NCBI GenBank assembly: GCA_965112735.1
Contig: OZ218954.1
Location: 3,906,001 to 3,970,000 of the forward strand
Reading direction: 5' to 3'
Length of the DNA stretch: 64,000 nucleotides
DNA from: Phaeosaccion multiseriatum
Taxonomy: Eukaryota; Ochrophyta, other classes
The notes under the pieces were generated by a model that saw only the letters and a list, made by a program, of their open reading frames with translations, did no database searches and was not told the origin of the DNA. Shown in pieces: positions 57,339-64,000 of the stretch (its first letter is position 1; each line of letters opens with the position of its first letter). A program made the translations under genes and the position numbers.

Positions 57339-58670
57339 ATGATGACTGCGCGGCTGTCGGCGCTGGGCCTTGTCCTCCTCAGCGGGGGAGGCAGCAGCCT
57401 CAGCTTCAAAGAGGCGTGCGTGCACTTCACCGGAGATGCTAACGCGTATCGGGAAGACGCGACCACTGGTGGCCTGTACGAAACGTGCGCCTGCGACCCC
57501 ACGGAAGACAGGAGCTTCGTCTGCTCCGCCCCCTTCCTGCCCACGGCAGAGGGGGCAGATTCCAATGCCTGCAGTAGCGTGTGGGACCCTGAGCCCTCCA
57601 TCAAGACGTTTGAGAACTGTAACGTGATCTGCAGCGGGGAGGACAGCTGTCATCTCACCACCTTCAGCGGGACTTCACGTGTGGTGTGCGAGGACGCTTT
57701 CGCATGCTATCGCGCAGCTCTGCTGAGTCAATCCACCGCTTTGTGCCGGGGACCAAACAGCTGCATGGTGAGAGAGACGAAGAAGCATTGCTGATGTTGC
57801 GAGAGTAGTCGGACAAGCAACTCTTTCTCTCGCTCTTGTTCGCTCTTCCGCCCCGTACTGGTGCCTCCTGAGCCCTTTGCGTCTCGCGCGTGTCGTGCTC
57901 CGCTCCTCAGGGTATCAATCTGTGCGAGTCTCTGGAAGGAGAGGAATCCGAGCAGTCGTGCTGCGCGAGTGCGGTGTGCGGTGGCGAAGCTTCTTGCTCT
58001 TCCGTTCGTGCCAAGGGCCACTCTCGAGTGACTTGCGAAACCGCACGGGCCTGCCAACCGCCGGTGAGCCTTCCGCTTTTCCTTTCACGGCACGTACGCC
58101 CTCGCGCACTTTTGCTTGATCCTCTGAACCTCTTTGCTCGGCTGGCCTCCTCAGGTGTACAGGCCGTACGACGCCACCAGTGACATTGCCACCTCGTGCT
58201 GCATTCCAGGGGAAGATGGCGCATGGTGAGCACAGTCGAATCTCTCCGTCACGCAACAAAGAGTGGAGGGCACTCATCACGCTGCACAGGATTGTTGTCG
58301 CTTGTGCCCCTTTTCTCTTGCTTTGCAGGCACCCTCCACTCAGCGCACTGCATCTCCTTGGCTCATCCCGATTGCCTGGCTGGTTCCACACACACTCCAA
58401 CCTGCCCTAACTCTCTGCTCTGTCTGCGCGCCTTTGGATTCGCCGCCTACGACTTTCTTCTTGCCGTCTCACGAACCTCGCCCTCCCATGCCGCTCACCC
58501 GCCGCCCTTCTTGGAGCAAACACAGCCCTCCGACGTACTTCGTCAGCAACCCTCCTGGGGAGTGCTCGGAGCTCGGCCTGCCCTCCAATGGATGCCTCGC
58601 AGCCTCAGCAGCAGCGCACACCCCCCCGGACTCACCGATGAGTAACGTTAACGTTTGGGCCACAGACTAG
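57339..58670 (+). CDS. Secreted Cys-rich protein H (tandem paralogue 2)
   Basis: Four exons with the same phases as paralogue G: 57339-57767, 57911-58063, 58155-58225 and 58526-58670. Exons 1 and 2 are very similar to G (LSFKEACV, LYETCACDPTEDRSFVCSAP, NLCESLEG, SCCASAVCGGEASC). Exons 3 and 4 have diverged (TSCCIPGEDGA; GECSELGLPSNGC then a short tail ending WATD). All Cys in the shared part are kept except small indels near QSCCAS. Duplication of the whole gene about 2.04 kb apart is clear. Function unknown; secretion is inferred from the hydrophobic N-terminus LSALGLVLLSGGGSS. Confidence 0.75.
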
Positions 58671-59141
58671 TCCTCAGGCTACATCTCAGAGGAATTGGCA
58701 AAGTCTGATGGCGGTGTGCTGATGGCGGTGAACTTGGGGGGGGGGGCAACTCCGAGGGTGCTGTCATGGTAGAAGAGCAGGCCAGCCAGCCAGCCAGCCA
58801 GCCAAGGGAGGCCTTAGGGGGGGGGGGAGGCTTCAATTCATTAATTTTAAAATATGCACCGCTCTGTGCGGAGGACGGATAGTATGGGATGGAATGGAAT
58901 AGAATGGAATAGAATGGGAGATGGAGCCTGTTGGGTATGTATGTAGGATGGACTGTATATAGCTGTATCTCAGTGATTGTGGTACATAATCTATTCATAG
59001 TTAATTTAAGCTCTCATCGCGCTCTCTTCCGGGGGAAGACCTACGTATGAGTGAGCACCTCCTTCGTGAATGGACTCGCTTCGCTTCCTCTCGCTTGCGC
59101 ACCTCCTTCTTCTCCTTCACTCTCTCTCGCTTTGTCCCTCA
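58671..59141. other. Intergenic with simple repeats
   Basis: (GCCA)n at 58776-58804, poly-G runs, and (GGAAT)n/(AGAAT)n at about 58886-58916. No gene. Confidence 0.5.
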
Positions 59142-59776
59142 CAGAAGGGCGGCAAGGGAAAGAGAAAGTCGGCCCCCCCGCGGGGCTTCTCGGGCCCCCG
59201 ATAAGCAGAAGCCTGAGGCGGCCAGCGGCCGAAAGCAAGAAGCCCGGGGCTGGCCTGCGGCCAGAAGCCTGCAGGAAAGTAGCGAGAAGCCCAAGTTTCC
59301 CATTTTTTTTCCCAGCCTGAGAAGCCCGAAGCCCAGACCTCTGGCCTGCGGCCAGAAGCCCGAAGCCTAGAGGGGGCTATGGCCTAGAAGCCCGGAGCCC
59401 GAGAAGCCCCGCGGGGGGCCGAAGAAAGGTGTGTTGCTACATCCCTGCGGTACTCCACTCGCTCGCTTGTCTTGCTGGTCTATCGCCTGTCACTCACATA
59501 CATCTCAATTCTCCCTTCTCTTCTCTCTTACGCCCCTTTCGCTTGTCCCCGCTTGTCTCTCGCAGAAGGGAAAGGCACGTCGCGCTTCTCCCCCTCTCCG
59601 TCTCTCTCTCTCACAGTTCTTACTCACACACATCCGTCTCTTCTCTCTCTTGTTGTGTTCACTCACAGAAAGGCGGCAAGGGAAAAGGAAAGGGCAGGGA
59701 TGGTGGTAAAGTGGTGAAGTCGGAGAGCCAATATCATAAAGGGGGGGGGAATAAAAGGGTTCCAGTAAGTCAGTAA
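59142..59776 (+). pseudogene. 3' remnant of a silaffin-like gene
   Basis: Acceptor-exon units typical of gene C tails are present without a 5' half. They are cacag|AAGGGCGGCAAGGGAAAG (from 59143), ctcgcag|AAGGGAAAGGCACGT (from 59567) and actcacag|AAAGGCGGCAAGGGAAAAGG (from 59669), the last running into GGTAAAGTGGTGAAG as in the gene C 3' end. Between the first two lies a 250-bp gaagcccg-repeat tract. No signal-peptide exon precedes it within reach. Confidence 0.65.
59175..59425. repeat. GAAGCCCG/GGCCTGCGGCC-rich tract
   Basis: Irregular repeats of agaagcccgaagcc with two copies of ctggcctgcggccagaagc (about 59250 and 59341). Each contains the palindrome ctggcctgcggccag interrupted by one base. 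It interrupts the silaffin-like remnant and may be an insertion. Confidence 0.65.
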
Positions 59777-59787
59777 TTCTGTGAGTC

Positions 59788-59804
59788 CGAAGACCCAACT
59801 GCTC
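59788..59804 (+). promoter_or_regulatory. Conserved upstream element of gene E
   Basis: CGAAGACCCAACTGCTC, about 165 bp before the gene E ATG. Its upstream flank (ccagtaagtcagtaattctg) matches that of truncated gene D. Confidence 0.5.
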
Positions 59805-59967
59805 GAGATGCTCGGGCCCGCGCGTTGTTACTCTTTCAAAACCCCGCGTAAATCATGAAATATTGCTTTGGGGGTGGCGTTAGCTATCCAGCCATGGCCA
59901 AGAGGAGATCAGATCACAAACCAACCCGCACTCCTACAGCCTACCTCAAGACCTTCACCTGAACACC

Positions 59968-60871
59968 ATGCGCTTCTCCTTCTTCGGCACCGCCCTCCTG
60001 GCCTTCCTCGCCATCAACCAGGCCACCGCCGAGACCGCCAGCGACGAGCTAAAGACGCGCGAGGAGGCTCCCCTTCAGCCCCGAAGGCTGGGGACCTGGA
60101 CTGCCCCTCCCCCTCAGCACTCGAGCTCGCCGGACAGCTCGTCCTCTTCGTCGTCCTCCTCCGGCGGCAGCAGCAGCAGCTCCTCCTCCTCCAGCAGCTC
60201 CGACAAGGGCAAGGGCAAGAAGGGCAAGGTATACCATTTTAAAGCTTAGCGCGCTTCCTTTGTGCCCTTCTCTGCCGCTCCTCTTCTGGCATTCACATTC
60301 ACCCCTTCCCCAAATCTTCTCCCCTTCACTGACTCCTCGTTTGTCTCTCATCACAGAAGGGCGGCAAGGGAAAGGGCAAGGGAAAGGTAGGTCCTTCCCT
60401 CTTTATGTCTCTCCCCCCACCACCACACACCTTCTTTCTCCCTCTCTCGCTTGTCTTGTTGTGCTTGTCTCTCGCAGAGGGGAAAGGTACTCTGTCTCGC
60501 TTTCGCTTCATTGGTGTCCCATTCCCGCTGTCTTCACGTTCTTTGCATTTCTCCACCCCCCCCCCTCTGTTAACCCCTCCCCCTCTTGTCCCTCCTTGTC
60601 ACTCGCACACCTCTCCCGTGTCCTCCCTCTCTCGGTTGTCACTCACACAGAAGGGAGGCAAGAAGGACGGAAAGGTGGGTTACTACTTCCCCTTTGTCTT
60701 TCCCCCACCATCTTTCCTCTTTTTCGTTCCCCCCACCCCTCTCCTTCCTCACTCACACGCATTCCCATTCCCTCGCTTGTCACTCACAAGAAAAACAAAG
60801 GTGGCAAGAAGAACAAGGGCGGCAAGAAGAACGAGGGCGGCAAGGGACACAAGGGCGGAAGCAAGTGGTAG
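59968..60871 (+). CDS. Silaffin-like secreted protein E with a 9-nt microexon
   Basis: Five phase-0 exons: 59968-60228, 60357-60386, 60478-60486 (9 nt, Arg-Gly-Lys), 60651-60674 and 60791-60871; about 134 residues. It opens with the same signal peptide as gene A (MRFSFFGTALLAFLAI), then TWTAPPPQHSSS and a Ser run with DSSS breaks. The tail ends KGGKKNKGGKKNEGG and GGSKW. In the last exon Lys recurs at every third residue (K-x-x-K-x-x-K-x-x-K), a spacing like the pentalysine clusters that target diatom silaffins to silica (analogy). It lies about 16 kb from the A-C cluster and converges on the kinase gene, with only about 120 bp between stop codons. Confidence 0.78.
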
Positions 60872-60992
60872 AAGGGAAATTCTAGAGGTTAACAAAGCTC
60901 TTTAAGAATGGAATGATCTATTGAAAAACACACACGTCTTTCACATTTCTTTAGTGGTGTGTTCCACGAACACTCCGCAGTCCTCTACATCC

Positions 60993-63900
60993 TTACAGCC
61001 CGCCGCCGCCACTCCACATGCCGCCGAAGGACTGCTGCAGCTCCTGGTCGTTGGTGGTGTTGCTGGTGCTGCTGCTGCTGCTGGATCGAGGAACCATGAG
61101 CATTCCTGCACAGTGGGAGAGGGGTTGCACAGAGTAGACGCATATGGGGGGTTAAACACTCTGAGGGCATACACACACGGTTAAGTCTGTCCGCATGTGA
61201 AGAGACCTTGGCATGGCAGTAGCGACAGAGAGTTCATGCCTGTGACTCAATCACAGACAGACGGGCTGGCCGTTCGAAGACCCCCCCCTCCCTGCTCACC
61301 TGCGGCCCCGTTCAGGGCGGGGGAGGAACTGCTCCCTCCCCAGTCTGCAATCTGCGCAAGGCCGGGGGGCTTGGGCGGCAGAGGCGGGGGAAGCGGCTCG
61401 GAGTAGTGTGGCTGCTGCTGCGGTGCTGACTGCTGCTGCTGTATCACCAACTGCTGCTGCTGCCACAGTTGCTGCTGTGAGCCGAGGGATGACATGCTCT
61501 TCGGCCGGGCGGGAAGAGGAGGAGGGAGAGCGGCCTGCCCATATGACTGCAGCTGCTGCCGCTGCTGCTGCTGTTGCTGCTGCCGCTGCTGGCCTTGCGG
61601 AGATGCGGCGCGAAGTGGCAGTCCTGCAGCCAGGGAAGGGCTGGGCACGCCTGCAAAGGGGTCCACGCTCAGGCCTCCGAAGCCGCTCCCAAAGGGGCTT
61701 GCTCCACCTCCTCCTCCTCCTCCTCCTCCTCCTCCTCCTCCTCCGCCACCTCCTCCTGCTGCTGCTGCTCCTGCCGGTGGTTTAAGAGGTGAAGAAAAGG
61801 GGTCTATACTGCTGCTTCCCCCCCCCCCTCCTCCTCTTGCCAGTGGTACTAGCGGTGAAGGTGAAGCAAAGGGGTCTGCGCCGCTCCCAAAGGGATCCAC
61901 CCCGCCCCCTTGTCCTCCTCCTTCTGACCCTGCCCCCAGTCCCGTTGGAGAGAAGAGGTTTCTGCCACTGGATAGAGCTCCACTCGGACCCACCGCCCCC
62001 CCTGCCGAGGCGGCGAATGGATCTGACGTCGAGTTAAATAGGTCCGTAGGCTGCTGCTGCTGCGGCTGATTTGCCGATGCGGGGGCGGTCGGGGGAGCGA
62101 AGAAGTCAACGAGGGCAGGAGAGGCGTGGGGTGGGAAGGCGGTTTCAGAAGAGGAAGACGGGGTGGTGGTGTTGGGGTTGGAGAACACGTCCCAATGCTG
62201 TTGACTCTGCTGTTGGGCTTGTTCTTGCTGCTGGTGCTGCTGCTGTGGTTGTTGCCTTTGGTTCTGCTGACGAAGGCCACCGCTTCCTCCTCCTCCTCCT
62301 CCCCCCCCTGCTGCTGGTGGGGGTGCTGTATCACCAACTGCTGCTGCTGCTGCTGCCCCCCCCTGCCGCATGGCCAATCGCCGTGCTGCGACCGAGTTGG
62401 GATTGAGCCCCGCCCCCGCCGGCTCAGCCACCGCCCTCCTGCTCCCTGCCTCCTGCTGCGTCTGCCTGGCCTTGAGCTTCAGGGCCATGTTCTTCCTCGC
62501 CTCCTCTTCCTCCGTATCCGCCGCTCCTGAGCAAGAGAGACAAGCAGGCAAGCCAGCAAGCAAGCAAGCAAAAAAAGACAAGAGAGGAGGGGGAGGAAGA
62601 GGAGCAAGGGGGGGAAGGGCAGAAAACAGCGAGGTACAGGCGGGTACAGAGTTACAGAGAGGTACATACAGAGAGGTACAGGCGGGTACAGAGCTACATA
62701 GAGATACATGCAGAGAGGTACAGGCGGGCACAGAGTCACATAGAGGTACATACAGAGAGGTACAGGCGGGTACAGAGTCACATAGAGGTACATACAGAGA
62801 GGTACAGGCGGGTACAGAGTCACATAGAGGTACATACAGAGAGGTACAGGCGGGTACAGAGCTACATAGAGGTACATGCAGAGAAGTACAGGCGGGTACA
62901 GAGTCACATAGAGGTACATACAGAGAGGTACAGGCGGGTACAGAGTCACATAGAGGTACATACAGAGAGGTACAGGCGGGTACAGAGTCACATAGAGGTA
63001 CATACAGAGAGATACAGGCGGGTGAGGTGCGTTCGGTTCGCTTGCAACAAGAGAGTCTCTGCTTGTCGTGTACTGAGCAACTGAGCGTCAAGCCAAGTCG
63101 GCATGGGGAAGGTATACTTTTCGTCTTGCGGCAACCAAAAGAGGTTACGCACGCAAGCTCAACTCACTTATCTCTCGCTTCTCTGTGTGTGTGTGTGGTT
63201 GTGTATCCAAGGCTCCCATCCATCCATATACACCACCGTACGAAAACAGCAGTCCAAAGTGCACCAACACTGCATCAACAGTGCAGCAACAGTGCATGAC
63301 CCCCATACACGCACCTGCCGTCTTGCTTGGCGGCAAAGGGCGGCCATTGAGAAGGGCCTCTACACACGCAGACACCTCCCCCACCGCCGCTCTCCGGGCA
63401 GGGTCCGTCTGCAGCATGCGCAGAATCAAGGCTCGGAAATCTTCCGAGAAGGAAAAGCCTATGGAGGAGGAGAGAGAGGTAGAGAGAGAGGAAGGGGGGG
63501 GTTTGAGATAGAGAGGGGAGAGGAGAGAGAGGGAGAGGAGAGAGAGGGAGAGGGAGAGAGAGGGAGAGAAGCAGAGAGACAGCGAGTGTGCAAAGGAGGA
63601 TGAGGATGAAGATGGCAGTGGAGGGGAAGGAGGAAGAGGAGGAAGATGGGTTCGGGGAAAGCAGTGGTGAGGAAACGGGTCAGCTGGGGGAAGAGAGCGA
63701 ACCAGAGGGAGAGGCCGAGAGGAAGAAAGATAAGCGAGGGAGGGATGGCAATGGATGGAGAGCGAGGGAGGGATGGCAATGGATGGAGGCGAGGCGGGGA
63801 TGCGCACTGCCTGCCGGGGGTGGTTCACTTTGCACAAGGGGTGCAGCGTCGAGACGCACGAACTCCAGAGCACCCGTGTCTCTCTCTCCCCTCCACCCTC

Positions 63901-63999
63901 CTCTCTCTCACCCGGAAGGAAGGTGACCTTGGCGTTGACAACTCCCAACTTGGAGTCCGTGTTGATGGGGTGCTTGAGATAGGCAGCGGCGTAGAGCAA
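60993..63999 (-). CDS. NAK-family (AAK1/GAK-like) kinase, C-terminal part
   Basis: Partial: the 5' end lies beyond 63999. Exons: >63999-63912, 63458-63315, 62526-61300 and 61105-60993, phase 1 at each junction. The first two encode the end of a kinase domain: LLYAAAYLKHPIN (helix F region), KLGVVNAKVTFLPG, then FSEDFRALILRMLQTDPARR and a helix VSACVEALLNGRPLP. The order and spacing are those of AAK1, GAK and yeast Ark/Prk kinases. The third exon is a long disordered tail with Gln runs, poly-Gly and five DPF motifs (SDPFAA, VDPFGS, ADPFAS, IDPFSS, VDPFAG). DPF binds the AP-2 alpha appendage, so a role in clathrin endocytosis is likely. The last exon ends FGGMWSGGGGL. Catalytic residues are outside the window. 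Confidence 0.8.
61439..61454 (-). repeat. Dispersed 16-mer, copy 4
   Basis: Exact reverse complement of gcagttggtgatacag. Here it is read as QLVIQ within a poly-Gln run of the kinase tail. Confidence 0.9.
62326..62341 (-). repeat. Dispersed 16-mer, copy 5
   Basis: Exact reverse complement of gcagttggtgatacag. Here it is read as AVGDTA, as in two SIN3 copies. Confidence 0.9.
62630..63022. repeat. 42-bp minisatellite in a kinase intron
   Basis: About nine copies of a 42-bp unit (aggcgggtacagagtcacat plus agaggtacatacagagaggtac), mostly identical, in the intron between exons 63458-63315 and 62526-61300. Because 42 is a multiple of three, several frames stay open on both strands through the array. 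These are not taken as genes. Confidence 0.93.
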
Positions 64000-64000
64000 A

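Noticed and set aside
62479-63091. Repeat proteins read from the 42-bp minisatellite (both strands)
   Set aside because: Openness follows from a repeat length divisible by three; the region is the intron between two well-phased kinase exons.

Overview
This is a GC-rich nuclear segment from a eukaryote, most likely a photosynthetic stramenopile (ochrophyte alga). Four things point that way. A CorA/MRS2 Mg2+ transporter starts with a signal-like helix followed by a HA|LAPF junction resembling the ASAFAP plastid-targeting motif of complex-plastid algae. An LRR gene is built from 72-nt exons, one repeat per exon. There is an ankyrin gene of the CPW...W type common in brown algae and relatives. 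There are also secreted Ser/Pro-Thr/Lys-rich and Cys-rich proteins. Introns are mostly short (70-200 nt) GT-AG introns. Introns and intergenic DNA are loaded with simple repeats ((CA)n, (GGGA)n, (TTCC)n, (GAAA)n). No bacterial operons, rRNA, tRNA or CRISPR were seen. The lineage assignment is inference.

Layout. 0-1.7 kb: 3' end of a SIN3 co-repressor gene, with a 151-bp fragment of it copied to 2.4 kb. 3.3-7.7 kb (-): LRR protein with an array of 16 short LRR exons, a membrane segment and a C-terminal ZU5-like region; decayed LRR exons lie upstream at 8.8-9.2 kb. 9.8-21.2 kb (-): one large gene joining RGS domain(s) to a complete DENN module. 21.6-26.4 kb (+): CorA/MRS2 transporter, divergent from the RGS-DENN gene. 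27.4-28.3 kb (-): ankyrin protein. 28.8-29.6 kb: an unrecognised ORF.

31.4-43.5 kb (+): a tandem cluster of secreted, silaffin-like genes (called A, B and C here). They share a signal peptide, a 5' leader and a promoter-proximal motif. They are built from exchangeable modules: Pro/Thr microexons, Ser/Asp runs, and Lys/Gly tails. Gene B has 23 near-identical 48- or 90-nt repeat exons. A truncated copy (D, 43.9 kb), a 3' remnant (59.1-59.8 kb) and a fifth intact member (E, 60.0-60.9 kb) complete the family. 44.1 kb (-) holds a broken exon resembling an ABC-F ATPase. 45.7-53.4 kb (+): a very large secreted Cys-rich protein, again with an array of 81-nt Pro/Thr exons. 55.3-58.7 kb (+): two tandemly duplicated secreted Cys-rich proteins. 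61.0-64.0 kb (-): C-terminal half of a NAK-family (AAK1/GAK-like) kinase with five DPF motifs.

Housekeeping genes (SIN3, RGS-DENN, CorA, NAK kinase) flank fast-evolving secreted-protein loci. The unifying theme is tandem duplication of small symmetric exons at three unrelated loci (LRR, silaffin-like, Cys-rich). In each array the exons keep a single phase, so repeats can be gained, lost or skipped without breaking the reading frame.
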